DNA of 64,000 bases, from positions 1 to 64,000 of the forward strand of contig JADCLI010000023.1 in the NCBI GenBank assembly GCA_016803235.1, given 5' to 3'. Position numbers and translations under genes: made by a program. Of this stretch, positions 1-8,572 are shown in pieces; position 1 is the stretch's first letter, and every line of letters begins with the position of its first letter. The stretch comes from Pimelobacter simplex. Its GTDB lineage: Bacteria > Actinomycetota > Actinomycetes > Propionibacteriales > Nocardioidaceae. Under the pieces are notes generated by a model. The model made no database searches. It was not told where the DNA came from and saw only the letters and a program-made list of their open reading frames with translations.

Positions 1-79
1 GTGCAGCCCTGACCCTCCACCGGGCCCGCCCCGCCGGGGAGGGAGGCGGGGCGGGCCCGGTGGAGGGTCAGGGCTGCAC
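1..79. repeat. Perfect 35-bp inverted repeat at window start (terminator-like hairpin)
   Basis: Bases 1-35 are the exact reverse complement of bases 45-79, around a 9-base loop (36-44). The stem is very GC-rich and could act as a strong bidirectional terminator. The right arm contains the last three codons and stop of the AtoE-family gene on the minus strand. By symmetry the left arm spells the same VQP-stop on the plus strand. A perfect palindrome that includes coding sequence, placed at the very edge of the window, could also be a contig-end artefact. Confidence 0.85.
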
Positions 80-1537
80 GGGTGGGTGGTAGTCGAGCGT
101 GCCGGCGAGGAGCCAGAGCAGCCCGAGGACCAGCGGCAGGTGGACCAGGAACTGGACGAAGGTGAACCCGACGAGATGTCGTGCCCGCAGTCCGAGGATC
201 CCGAGGAGTGGGAGCATCCAGAACGGGTTGATCAGGTTCGGCAGGGCCTCGGCGGCGTTGTAGATCTGCACGCTCCAGCCCAGGTGCGACTCCATGGCGT
301 TCGACGCGTCCATGACGTAGGGCGCCTCGATGATCCACTTGCCGCCACCGGACGGGATGAAGAAGCCCAGGGTGGCGGAGTAGATCCCGATGACCAGGGC
401 GAAGGTGCCGGGCGTGGAGAGGTTGACGAAGCCTTCCGAGATGAGGTGCGCAAGCGTGTCACCGTCGCCGGACTCGGCCCTGGTCAGGATCGCCGCGATC
501 CCGGCGTAGAAGGGGAACTGGACCAGGATGCCGGAGGTCGCCGGAACGGCGTTGGAGACCGCGTCGAGGAAGCTGCGCGGGCGCCAGTGGAGCAGCATGC
601 CGAGGGCGAGGAACAGCAGGTTGTAGGTGTTGAGGTTCGAGATCACCACGATCGGGTCGCCGTTCGCGAACTCCCGGACCAGCCAGCCTGCCACCAGGGC
701 CGCCACGATGATCGTCAGCAGGGGACTGAACTCGAGCCAGTCGCCCGGACGCTCGCGCTTGCGGCGGCTACCGGCCGTCTCGGCGAGGTCCACACCGAGC
801 TCACGTGCCGTGACTGCCTTGCCCTCACCGGGGGCCGACAGGAAGGCGATGGCCACGCTGACGACCAGGATGATGCCGGCCAGGAGCAGCGACTGCCACA
901 AGAAGATGGTCTCCCGGAAGGGGATCACGCCGGTGATGGCGAGCAGCTCGGGGGTGAGACTGTCCGGGTTGGCCTGGAGCTGGGCGGCCGAGGAGCTGAT
1001 GCCCAGCGCCCAGATCCCGCCGATGCCGAGGTACGCCGCCGCGCCGGCCGCCCGGTAGTCGACCGTGATGTCCTCCCGTCGACCGACAGCCTTGGCGAGG
1101 AGGCCGGCGAAGACGAGGCCGAAGCCCCAGTTGACGAGGGAGGTCGCGAGGCTGACGGTCGCGATGAAGGACACCGCGGTCCGTCCGGTGCGCGGCACGG
1201 CGGCCAACCGGGTGATCAGGCGGCTGGCGGGCGGCGAGGTCGCGACGACGTACCCCGTCACGACGACCAGTGCCATCTGCATGGTGAACGGGATGAGGTC
1301 CCAGAAGCCCGTGCTGAAGCTGTCGGCGACCGCGGTCGCCGGTGCGCCCATCGCGACCGCGGCGACGGCGGCGACCACCACCGCGACCAGCGCGAAGACG
1401 AACGCGTCGGGGAACCACTTCTCGACGAAGTCGGAGAAGCGCAGTGCGAGCCGAGCCCAGAAACCGTCGCGGACCTCGTCGTGCGGGTCGCTCTGGTCGC
1501 GCGCCGCTCCCGCGTCGACCGCGGTGTGCCGGCTCAT
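68..1537 (-). CDS. AtoE/TIGR00366-family short-chain fatty acid permease
   Basis: 489-residue polytopic membrane protein resembling short-chain fatty acid transporters of the AtoE family (E. coli AtoE is about 440 residues). Residues 1-40 are hydrophilic. About a dozen hydrophobic segments follow, with family-like stretches such as FIPSGGGKWIIEAP near the C-terminus and NLINPFW. It probably imports a short-chain carboxylate across the cytoplasmic membrane. The ATG at 1537 overlaps the stop of the upstream amidase gene (ATGA), so the two are probably translated together. An amidase followed by a carboxylate permease suggests use of an amide-derived acid, but the substrate is not visible. The stop codon lies inside the terminal hairpin. 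Confidence 0.85.
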   Translation of the reverse strand: MSRHTAVDAGAARDQSDPHDEVRDGFWARLALRFSDFVEKWFPDAFVFALVAVVVAAVAAVAMGAPATAVADSFSTGFWDLIPFTMQMALVVVTGYVVATSPPASRLITRLAAVPRTGRTAVSFIATVSLATSLVNWGFGLVFAGLLAKAVGRREDITVDYRAAGAAAYLGIGGIWALGISSSAAQLQANPDSLTPELLAITGVIPFRETIFLWQSLLLAGIILVVSVAIAFLSAPGEGKAVTARELGVDLAETAGSRRKRERPGDWLEFSPLLTIIVAALVAGWLVREFANGDPIVVISNLNTYNLLFLALGMLLHWRPRSFLDAVSNAVPATSGILVQFPFYAGIAAILTRAESGDGDTLAHLISEGFVNLSTPGTFALVIGIYSATLGFFIPSGGGKWIIEAPYVMDASNAMESHLGWSVQIYNAAEALPNLINPFWMLPLLGILGLRARHLVGFTFVQFLVHLPLVLGLLWLLAGTLDYHPPVQP

Positions 1538-2961
1538 CGGGCCGCTCCGTCCCGGCGAGGCGTGACGGGCAGTTGGGCAGCGATGCCGACGCCCTGCTCG
1601 AAGCGCTGGGCGTAGGAGAGCAGCCGCGCCTCCGAGCCGGGGCGGCCGACGAGCTGCACGCCGATCGGCAGGCCCTCGTCGTCGAGCCCGCTCGGCAGGG
1701 CGACCACCGGGCAGCCGGTGAGGGAGATGCAGAACGTGATCGCGATCCAGTCGATGTAGGTCGTCAGCTCGGTGCCGTCGATCTGCGTGGGCGCGGTCCA
1801 CTCCACGGGGAACGGCGACAGTGGGGCGCTCGGCACCACCAGCACGTCGTGGTCGTCGAAGAAGTCCATCACCCGGTGGATCAAGACGCCACGGGCCCGC
1901 TCGGCCCACTGCACGTCCGCGATGGTCTGGGAGAGTCCCTTCTCGATGTTCCACACGATGTCGGGCTTGATCAGGTCGCGGTGACGCTCGAGGGTGCTGG
2001 CGTGCATCGTCGCGACGAGGTGGGCGCGCAGGATCTGGAACGCCTCGTAGGCACTACCGAAGTCGGGCTCTGCCTCGACCACCTCGGCTCCCATCGCCTG
2101 GAAGTGCGCGAGCGAGTCGCGCGTGATGCGGCGCACGCCCTGGTCGACCGGGAGGACCCCGAGGTCCGGGGAGTAGGCGACCCGCGTCGGAGCGTCGTAG
2201 TGGTCGAGCGAGGCGAGGAAGGACGCCGGCCGCTCCCGCCGGGTCAGCGGGTCGTGGTCGTCGTGGCCGACCATGGCGTCGAGCATGAGAGCCGCGTCGG
2301 CCACGTTGCGCGCCATCGGGCCCTCGACCCACAAGGTGTCGAAGGGGACGGCGGGCGTACGTCGCGGGACCCGGCCGGGTGTCGGGCGCACGCCCACGAT
2401 GCCGTTGAAGCCGGCCGGCGTGCGCAGTGACCCGCCGAGGTCGTTGCCGGTCGCCAGCCAGGCGGACCCGGCGGCGAGGCAGGCCGCCGCGCCCCCGCTG
2501 GAGCCGCCGACGGAGCGGGTGAGGTTCCACGGGTTGCGGCTCGCGCCGAACACCTCGTTGTAGGTGTGGCCTCCGGCGAACTCCGGCACGTTGGACTTCG
2601 CGTAGGCGATCGCCCCGTTGTCCTCGAGGACCCGCACCATGGCATCCGAGGTCTCCGCGACGGTGTCGGCGAAGATCGGCGAGCCGAAGGTGGTGCGCTG
2701 TCCGGCGACGTCGTTGTAGTCCTTGACCGCCACCGGGAGACCGGCCAGCAGGCCGCGGTCGGCGGGGTCGGGACAGTTCCTCATCATGGCCTCGGCCTGC
2801 TCGCGCGCCCGGTCGAAGAAGCGGATGGGCAGTGCGTTCACGTCGGCGTCGGCCACGGTGACGTGCTCCTCGAGCGCCTTGACCACCTCGAGGGGTGAGA
2901 CCTCTCCCCGGCGCAGCAGGTCCACGACCTCACGGGCGGTCCTGCGGATGATGTCGTTCAT
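1534..2961 (-). CDS. Amidase signature family hydrolase
   Basis: 475-residue amidase-signature enzyme that would hydrolyse a carboxamide to acid plus ammonia or amine, in the cytosol. The catalytic Ser-cisSer-Lys set is visible: K80 in PVAVKDYND, S154 in the GGSSGG loop and S178 in DLGGSLRTP. The ATG at 2961 is chosen because a perfect AGGAGG lies 6 bases upstream; the reading frame extends further 5' but without homology. It overlaps the permease start by 4 bp and is transcribed divergently from the Lrp/AsnC gene, which is the obvious candidate regulator. Substrate specificity cannot be read from the sequence; amidase and Asp/Glu-tRNA amidotransferase A subunits share this fold, but no GatB or GatC is nearby. 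Confidence 0.9.
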   Translation of the reverse strand: MNDIIRRTAREVVDLLRRGEVSPLEVVKALEEHVTVADADVNALPIRFFDRAREQAEAMMRNCPDPADRGLLAGLPVAVKDYNDVAGQRTTFGSPIFADTVAETSDAMVRVLEDNGAIAYAKSNVPEFAGGHTYNEVFGASRNPWNLTRSVGGSSGGAAACLAAGSAWLATGNDLGGSLRTPAGFNGIVGVRPTPGRVPRRTPAVPFDTLWVEGPMARNVADAALMLDAMVGHDDHDPLTRRERPASFLASLDHYDAPTRVAYSPDLGVLPVDQGVRRITRDSLAHFQAMGAEVVEAEPDFGSAYEAFQILRAHLVATMHASTLERHRDLIKPDIVWNIEKGLSQTIADVQWAERARGVLIHRVMDFFDDHDVLVVPSAPLSPFPVEWTAPTQIDGTELTTYIDWIAITFCISLTGCPVVALPSGLDDEGLPIGVQLVGRPGSEARLLSYAQRFEQGVGIAAQLPVTPRRDGAAR

Positions 2962-3076
2962 GGCGACCTCCTGATCGTGCGGCCCCTTCCGGGGATTCGC
3001 CTGAACTGTGCGCGCCGTCACATATTCACGGCAAGGACCTGTCGCAATGTGGAGGATCTCGCCATACGATTGGCGC

Positions 3077-4057
3077 ATGTCCTCAGGTCCCGCGAGCGAC
3101 CTCGACCGGCGGATCGTCGCTGCGCTGATGGTCGACGGTCGCGCGTCGTGGCGGAAGATCGCTGCCGCACTGCAGATGCCGGACCGCACGGTGACCCGTC
3201 GTGGAACCGCGCTGCTCGAGTCCGGCGCGGTCGCGATCCATGCGCTCGCGGATCCGCATCGCACCGGTCGCGGCGACCCGTTCCTCGTGACGCTGTCCTG
3301 TGCACCTCCGGTCGTCTGGTCGACCAGCGCCTCCATCGCCCGGCGCTCCGAGACGGTCACGACGTACGTCGTGTCGGGGCGCGCGCAGTGCGTGGCCGAC
3401 ATGTGGTGCCCGGAGGGCCGGCAGTCCCAGCTCTTCCTCCACGAGCTGGGTGCCACTCCGGGAGTGACCGGGGTCGAGGTCGCACCGGTCCTGCGCTACA
3501 TCCAGACCCTCACGACCTGGGACCCGGGCATCCTGACTCCCGACGAGACGGCCGCACTGCGGGTCGGCGAGCCGATCACGGCCTGGCCGGTGTTCACCGA
3601 GCCGGTCCGGATGGACCGCGAGGACCGGGCCTTGCTGCGCGGGCTCGTCGAGGACGGCCGCCGCACCTTCGAGGAGCTGGGCCGGATGGCAGGGGTGTCC
3701 GAGCAGACGGCTGCGCGCCGCATCGACGCGATGCGCTCGTCGGGGATCGTCACGCTCCGCGCCGTCGTGGACCCTCGCGTCGTGGGCCTGCCCGTCGCCG
3801 CTCTGCTGCGCCTGCGGATCCGTCCTCCGGCCGTCGAGACCGTCGCGGCCGCGCTGAGCGCCAGTCCCCACGTCCGTTACGCCGCGATGGTGATGGGCGA
3901 GCACCAGATCGTCGCCGACGTCCGGCTGCCCTCCAAGGATGCGTTGCGTCACCTGCTGACCGCCGCCGAGTGGACCGAGCACGTCGAGGCGATGGAGAGC
4001 TCGCTCATCCTCGACGTGCTCAAGCAGAGCGAGGTCCTTGCCGCGTCGTTGCGTTGA
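3077..4057 (+). CDS. Tandem Lrp/AsnC-family transcriptional regulator
   Basis: 326 residues, about twice the usual Lrp/AsnC length. Two winged-HTH plus effector units are seen: one HTH near residues 8-50 (LDRRIVAALMVDGRASWRKI), the second near 180-225 (DREDRALLRGLVEDGRRTFEEL), each followed by a RAM-like region. A single protein could therefore mimic an Lrp dimer. The ATG at 3077 is preferred because the domain starts a few residues later. The gene is divergent from the amidase-permease pair across a 115-bp intergenic region that should hold both promoters, so it likely controls that pair in response to an amino-acid-like or amide-derived ligand (inference). Confidence 0.85.
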   Translation: MSSGPASDLDRRIVAALMVDGRASWRKIAAALQMPDRTVTRRGTALLESGAVAIHALADPHRTGRGDPFLVTLSCAPPVVWSTSASIARRSETVTTYVVSGRAQCVADMWCPEGRQSQLFLHELGATPGVTGVEVAPVLRYIQTLTTWDPGILTPDETAALRVGEPITAWPVFTEPVRMDREDRALLRGLVEDGRRTFEELGRMAGVSEQTAARRIDAMRSSGIVTLRAVVDPRVVGLPVAALLRLRIRPPAVETVAAALSASPHVRYAAMVMGEHQIVADVRLPSKDALRHLLTAAEWTEHVEAMESSLILDVLKQSEVLAASLR

Positions 4058-4127
4058 CGCCGAGGGGAGGCAGTGGGGGGCCTTGCCCTCCATCGAGCAC
4101 TTCCCGGGCGCCCTAGAGTTCACTCCC

Positions 4128-4814
4128 ATGGACGCCGTTCGGAGCACCGCCACCGGCTCGCAGACCCTGGCCCGCGGGCTGCGGGCCCTCGAGCTCGTCG
4201 CCGAGGCGACCGACGGCCTCACCGTCCAGGACCTCGCCGGCCGACTGGACGTGCATCGCTCCATCGCCTCGCGGCTGCTGACCACGCTGGCCGACTTCCG
4301 GCTGGTGATCCGGACCCCGGACGGCCGCTACCGGGCCGGCTCCGGGCTCGCCGCGCTGGCGGCCGGCATCCAGGGCACCCTTCGCGCAGCAGCAGAACCG
4401 GTCATGCACGAGCTGGCGGCCGAGCTGGGCGCCACGGTCTCGCTCCTCGTCGTCGAGGGTCAGGAGGCCGTGGCACTCGCCGTCGTCGAGCCGCCGGGTG
4501 CGTCGTACGTGCTCTCCTTCCGCACCGGCAGCCGACACCCCCTCGAGCGCGGATCGGCCGGCGCCGCACTGCTCGCCGCCGGCCCTGCCGACGGCGACGA
4601 ACGCGCGGCGGTGTCCGAGGCGCGCGCCCGCGGCTACGCATCGACGTTCGGCGAGGTGGAGCCCGGGGCCTACGGCGTGGCCGTGCCCCTCCCCCCGCGA
4701 GCCGGACTGCCGGCGGCCTGCCTGAACCTGATCACGCACCGCGCCGACGTCGCCGAGTCCGCGGCACCCGCCCTCGTGACGGCAGCAGAGCGCATCACGC
4801 AGAACCTGGGCTGA
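4128..4814 (+). CDS. IclR-family regulator, MhpR-like by position
   Basis: 228-residue IclR-type regulator: N-terminal winged HTH (about residues 10-65, with LTVQDLAGRLDVHRSIASRL) and C-terminal effector domain (about 75-228). E. coli MhpR, the activator of the mhp genes, belongs to this family, and this gene sits directly upstream of an mhpCAB operon in the same orientation. That makes it the probable pathway regulator, responding to a hydroxyphenylpropanoid. The effector domain is shorter than usual for IclR proteins. A repeated TGTTACGTGCA element lies in front of mhpC and is the likely binding site. The ATG at 4128 matches the normal distance to the HTH. Confidence 0.8.
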   Translation: MDAVRSTATGSQTLARGLRALELVAEATDGLTVQDLAGRLDVHRSIASRLLTTLADFRLVIRTPDGRYRAGSGLAALAAGIQGTLRAAAEPVMHELAAELGATVSLLVVEGQEAVALAVVEPPGASYVLSFRTGSRHPLERGSAGAALLAAGPADGDERAAVSEARARGYASTFGEVEPGAYGVAVPLPPRAGLPAACLNLITHRADVAESAAPALVTAAERITQNLG

Positions 4815-4831
4815 GCCCGGCCGACCTCGCG

Positions 4832-4894
4832 CCGCCGGTCGACCGGCGGTGACCTCCTCACGGCGCCTGCAGCAGGCGGCGCGCTGCCGCCTGC
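4832..4894. terminator. Two GC-rich hairpins downstream of the IclR gene
   Basis: An 18-bp perfect palindrome (4832-4849, CCGCCGGTC/GACCGGCGG) is followed by a 9-bp stem (GCAGGCGGC at 4872-4880, complement at 4886-4894) with a 5-base loop. No T-tract follows, as is common in actinobacteria. They lie between the IclR stop and the mhp promoter region and probably insulate the mhp operon from readthrough. Confidence 0.5.
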
Positions 4895-4930
4895 CTTGAC
4901 ATCGCCGCGTGCCCGGAGTCACACTCCCTG

Positions 4931-4964
4931 TGTTACGTGCATATAACGAGTTGTTACGTGCAAC
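4931..4964 (+). promoter_or_regulatory. Repeated operator in front of the mhp operon
   Basis: The word TGTTACGTGCA occurs twice (4931-4941 and 4952-4962), 21 bp apart, so both copies face the same side of the helix. Each copy also makes an imperfect dyad: GTTA(4932)...TAAC(4947) and GTTG(4950)...CAAC(4964). A TATAAC that would serve as a -10 lies at 4942-4947, with a poor -35, as expected for an activator-dependent promoter. A TTGACA at 4896-4901 is an alternative -35. The site is 26-59 bp before the mhpC start and is the natural target of the adjacent IclR regulator. Confidence 0.55.
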
Positions 4965-4989
4965 TATCGCACTCGAAGGCGAGGAAGAC

Positions 4990-5850
4990 ATGCCGATCAC
5001 CCAGGAGTCCTCAGCCCGCGCCGTGACCCTCGAGTCCGGCGTGCGCCTGCGCTACTACGAGGCCGGCGAGGCCACCGACCCGGTCGTGGTGCTGCTGCAC
5101 GGCTCGGGCCCCGGCGCGACCGGCTGGTCGAACTTCTCCGGCAACATCGAGGCCATCGCTGCGGCCGGCTTCCACGTTCTCGCGCCGGACATGCCCGGCT
5201 GGGGCGACTCGGACGCGGTGGCCACGGTCGACATGGACCACGACGCGGACCTGGTCGGCTTCCTGGACGCCCTCGGCCTGGACCGTGCAGCGCTGGTCGG
5301 CAACTCCATGGGCGGCCACACCGCCGTGCGGTTCGCCACCCTGCACCCCGACCGGATCAGCCACCTGGTGACGATGGGCGCCTCGCTCGGCCGCGGCCCC
5401 GCCTCCCTCTTCGGCCCCGCCGACGGTCCCAGCGAGGGCCTCAAAGTCCTCGTGCAGGCCTACCGGGACGCGAGCCCGGAGAACATGAAGGCACTCGTCG
5501 AGATCATGACCTTCGACAAGCAGCGGTTCGCCACGCCCGAGCTCACCGCCGCCCGGTCCGCCGCCGCACTCGCCCGGCCTGACCACCTGCACAACTACGT
5601 CGAGGGCCTCGCGCACGGAGCGCCGATCCCGATCAAGGTGGATCGCGCCCGGATCCCCGAGATCGCGGTCCCGACGCTGCTGATCCACGGCAAGGACGAC
5701 CGAGTCCTCCATTACGAGACCACGCTGTGGCTGCTCGCCAACATCCCGAACTCCCGCGCCGTCCTGCTCAACCGATGCGGCCACTGGGCGATGATCGAGC
5801 ACGCCGCGGAGTTCAACCGTCTCGTCGTCGACTTCCTCACCCACAGCTGA
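4990..5850 (+). CDS. mhpC: 2-hydroxy-6-oxonona-2,4-dienedioate hydrolase (MhpC-type)
   Basis: 286-residue alpha/beta hydrolase that would cleave the C-C bond of the meta-cleavage product formed by MhpB, giving 2-hydroxypenta-2,4-dienoate and a dicarboxylic acid. The triad is S106 (GNSMGGH), D237 (HGKDDRVL) and H265 (CGHWAMIE). The oxyanion-side HGSGPGATGW motif near residue 38 is typical of meta-cleavage-product hydrolases. The ATG at 4990 follows a GAGG element; upstream in-frame codons show no homology. It is the first gene of the mhpC-A-B-transporter operon, separated from mhpA by 12 bp. E. coli MhpC is about the same length. Confidence 0.88.
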   Translation: MPITQESSARAVTLESGVRLRYYEAGEATDPVVVLLHGSGPGATGWSNFSGNIEAIAAAGFHVLAPDMPGWGDSDAVATVDMDHDADLVGFLDALGLDRAALVGNSMGGHTAVRFATLHPDRISHLVTMGASLGRGPASLFGPADGPSEGLKVLVQAYRDASPENMKALVEIMTFDKQRFATPELTAARSAAALARPDHLHNYVEGLAHGAPIPIKVDRARIPEIAVPTLLIHGKDDRVLHYETTLWLLANIPNSRAVLLNRCGHWAMIEHAAEFNRLVVDFLTHS

Positions 5851-5862
5851 GCGGAGACGACC

Positions 5863-7602
5863 GTGCAGACCATCGACCCCACGCCGGGTACGACGACCGA
5901 CGCCGACGTGATCATCATCGGCGCAGGCCCGGTCGGCCTCACCCTCGCCAACCTGCTCGGCGTGCGTGGCCAGCGCGCCCTCGTCCTCGAAGCCCGCTCC
6001 GAGCTCATCGACTACCCGCGCGGTGTCGGACTCGACGACGAGTCCATCCGGACCCTGCAGACGGCCGGCCTGTGGGAATCGGTCCGCCCCTACACCGTGC
6101 CGCACCACGTGGTCCGGTTCGTCAACGGCAGAGGCCAGGTGCTCGCGACCAACGACCCCCGCACCGACGAGTTCGGGCATCCGCGCAAGCACGGCTTCAT
6201 CCAGCCCCTCGTCGACCGCGAGCTGGCGGCCGGCCTCGACCGGTTCCCCACCACCGACCTGTGGTTCGACCACAACGTCATCGGTCTCCACGACGACGGC
6301 ACCCGGGTCAACGTCACAGCGCAGCGACCCGACGGGACGACGACGGAGCTCAGCGCATCGTACGTCGTCGGCTGCGAGGGCGGCCGGTCGTTCACCCGCG
6401 GCTGGATCGGCGCCGACTTCGTCGGCAAGTCGCCCTCGACCCGCTGGCTGGTCGTCGACGTGGACAACGATCCGCTCGGCACGCCCTCGGTCTACCTCGG
6501 CGCCGACCCGCGCCGCCCGTACGTGTCGATCGGCCTCCCTCACGGCATCCGCCGCTGGGAGTTCATGCTCTTCGACGACGAGGCCACCGAGCTCGTCGAC
6601 ACCCCGGCCTTCATGCACCGCCTGCTGGCACCGCACGTGCCGGACCCGACGTCACTGGACGTGATCAACAAGAGGGTCTTCACCCACCACGGCCGGATCG
6701 CGTCCACCTTCCGGAAGGGACGCGTCCTGATCGCCGGCGACGCGGCCCACCTGATGCCGGTCTGGCTCGGGCAGGGCTGGAACTCCGGGATCCGCGACGC
6801 GACCAATCTCGCCTGGAAGCTCACGGCCGTCCTCACCGGGCAGGCCGAGGATCGACTCCTCGACACCTACACGACCGAGCGCCACCAGCACGCCTCCGAC
6901 ATGATCGACATCAACATGACCGCCGGCGCGATCATGAAGTGCGGACCTGTCAAGGGACGGCTGAGGGACCTGGCGGCAGCCGCACTCAACGTCGCGCCGA
7001 CGATGAAGGCCTACTTCTCCGAGCTGCGCTTCAAGCCGATGCCGCGCTACTCCGCCGGAGTGGTCGTCGACCAGGCGACCCTGGAGCCCGGTCGCTCGGA
7101 CGTCTCGTTCAAGCACAACCTGCTGCGCCCCTTCACCGACGCGGCAGGCGCGGCATCGCCGGTCGGGTCGCAGTTCATCCAACCGCACGTGGCGACCAGG
7201 CACGCCGCCGACGTCCCGCTCGACGAAGCGCTCGGCGACTGGTGGACGGTCGCGGCCTGGGGCAACAACCCCGCGCGACTGCTCTCGGCGGACCAGCTCG
7301 CCGAGGTCGAGCGCCTCGGCATCCGCCTGGTCAGCCTCGTCCCGGAGACCCAGCGGGTCTGGGCGGAGCAGAGGTTCGCCGACTCCCCCGTCCCGGTCAC
7401 CGTCGTCGGCGACACCACCGGACGCCTCAAGTCCTGGTTCGACACCCGGGCGTGCGGCGTGGTCGTCCTTCGGCCCGACCGGTTCGTCGCGGCGGCAGCC
7501 CTGGCCCAGCAGGCGTCGGAAGCCCTGCGCGCGACGCTCGCCGCGGCGTCGTACGTCGCCGCCCCCGTGCCGGTCCCCGTCCTGGAAGGAGCGACGGCAT
7601 GA
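5863..7602 (+). CDS. mhpA: 3-(3-hydroxyphenyl)propionate hydroxylase (FAD monooxygenase)
   Basis: 579-residue class A flavoprotein monooxygenase. The FAD-binding GAGPVG lies at residues 20-25, and the second FAD motif, in LIAGDAAHLMPVWLGQGWNS near residue 290, is nearly the E. coli MhpA sequence. It would hydroxylate the ring of 3-(3-hydroxyphenyl)propionate (or 3-hydroxycinnamate) with NADH and O2 to give the 2,3-dihydroxy compound. The GTG at 5863 lies 12 bp after mhpC. The stop overlaps the mhpB start (ATGA). It is a little longer than E. coli MhpA (554 residues), the excess being in the C-terminal thioredoxin-like region. A second, divergent paralogue lies at 9.95-11.54 kb. Confidence 0.88.
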   Translation: MQTIDPTPGTTTDADVIIIGAGPVGLTLANLLGVRGQRALVLEARSELIDYPRGVGLDDESIRTLQTAGLWESVRPYTVPHHVVRFVNGRGQVLATNDPRTDEFGHPRKHGFIQPLVDRELAAGLDRFPTTDLWFDHNVIGLHDDGTRVNVTAQRPDGTTTELSASYVVGCEGGRSFTRGWIGADFVGKSPSTRWLVVDVDNDPLGTPSVYLGADPRRPYVSIGLPHGIRRWEFMLFDDEATELVDTPAFMHRLLAPHVPDPTSLDVINKRVFTHHGRIASTFRKGRVLIAGDAAHLMPVWLGQGWNSGIRDATNLAWKLTAVLTGQAEDRLLDTYTTERHQHASDMIDINMTAGAIMKCGPVKGRLRDLAAAALNVAPTMKAYFSELRFKPMPRYSAGVVVDQATLEPGRSDVSFKHNLLRPFTDAAGAASPVGSQFIQPHVATRHAADVPLDEALGDWWTVAAWGNNPARLLSADQLAEVERLGIRLVSLVPETQRVWAEQRFADSPVPVTVVGDTTGRLKSWFDTRACGVVVLRPDRFVAAAALAQQASEALRATLAAASYVAAPVPVPVLEGATA

Positions 7603-8558
7603 GCCTCGCCCTGGTGTGCATGTCCCACAGTCCCCTGCTGGACTTCGCCGAGCCGCCGAAGGAGGTCAGCGCGGCCGTCGACGACGCCTTCGCCCGGGCA
7701 CGGGACTTCGTGTCCGCCTTCGACCCGACGCTCGTCGTCTCCTTCGCCCCCGACCACTACAACGGCTTCTTCTACGACCTGATGCCACCCTTCTGCATCG
7801 GCTACGAGGCGCATGCGGTCGGCGACTACGGGACCAGCGCGGGCCCGCTGGACGTGCCGAGCACGGTCGCGGAGCAGCTCGCGCAGCACGTGATCGACCA
7901 CGACGTCGACGTCGCGATCTCGCGGCGCATGGAGATCGACCACGGAGCCGTGCAGCCGCTGGAGATCCTGTTCGGGGGCATCGACACCGTCGCGACGATC
8001 CCGGTCTTCGTCAACGGCGTCGCACGCCCGTTCACCCGGATGCGCCGCATCCGCCATCTCGGCCAGGCGGTCGGCTCCTTCCTCGCCGGCCTCGACGAAC
8101 GCGTCCTGGTGATCGGGTCCGGCGGCCTCTCGCACGACCCGCCGGTGCCCCAGTGGGCGACGGCGACCGACCAGCAGCGCGCCATGCTGCTCGACGGCCG
8201 CCATCCGACTGCCGCGGCGCGTGACGCCCGCCAGCAACGCGTGATCGACACCGCCCGCGAGTTCGCCGCAGGACGCGCGCCGATCCGCGACCTCAACCCG
8301 GAGTGGGACCAGCACCTCCTCGACGTGCTCGTCTCCGGCGACCTCGCACGTCTCGACACCATGACGCCCGAGCAGATGACCGTCGATGCCGGGAACTCCG
8401 CGCACGAGGTCCGGACCTGGGTGGCTGCCTTCAGCGCCCTCGCCGCGGCCGGCGACTACGACGTCACCTCCTGCTTCTACCGCCCCATCCCCGAGCTGAT
8501 CGCCGGCTTCGGCGTCACCACCGCCCGTCCCCGCACCGGCCCGACCGGCCGCGACTGA
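7599..8558 (+). CDS. mhpB: 2,3-dihydroxyphenylpropionate 1,2-dioxygenase (class III extradiol)
   Basis: 319-residue LigB/MhpB-fold extradiol dioxygenase that opens the ring of 2,3-dihydroxyphenylpropionate beside the hydroxyl groups, using Fe(II) and O2. H10 (MSHSP) and H53 (PDHYNGFF) are at the expected metal-site positions. H115 (EIDHG) and H179 (GLSHD) coincide in number with the two acid/base histidines described for the E. coli enzyme (314 residues). The ATG at 7599 overlaps the mhpA stop by 4 bp. It is followed after 14 bp by the transporter gene of the same operon. Cinnamate-derived catechols are also likely substrates. Confidence 0.9.
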   Translation: MSLALVCMSHSPLLDFAEPPKEVSAAVDDAFARARDFVSAFDPTLVVSFAPDHYNGFFYDLMPPFCIGYEAHAVGDYGTSAGPLDVPSTVAEQLAQHVIDHDVDVAISRRMEIDHGAVQPLEILFGGIDTVATIPVFVNGVARPFTRMRRIRHLGQAVGSFLAGLDERVLVIGSGGLSHDPPVPQWATATDQQRAMLLDGRHPTAAARDARQQRVIDTAREFAAGRAPIRDLNPEWDQHLLDVLVSGDLARLDTMTPEQMTVDAGNSAHEVRTWVAAFSALAAAGDYDVTSCFYRPIPELIAGFGVTTARPRTGPTGRD

Positions 8559-8572
8559 CCCGGAGTACCGCC

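Noticed and set aside
86..1615. A 509-codon open frame on the plus strand opposite the AtoE-family gene
   Set aside because: Its translation is charged and repetitive without domains, and is the mirror of a clear membrane protein; it is a GC-bias shadow. The same applies to long open frames opposite or beside most genes (e.g. 5727-8558, 15809-18472, 49162-52899, 52698-55841).
4832..4849. 18-bp palindrome CCGCCGGTCGACCGGCGG as a regulator site
   Set aside because: It is adjacent to another hairpin right after a stop codon and is better read as part of a terminator.
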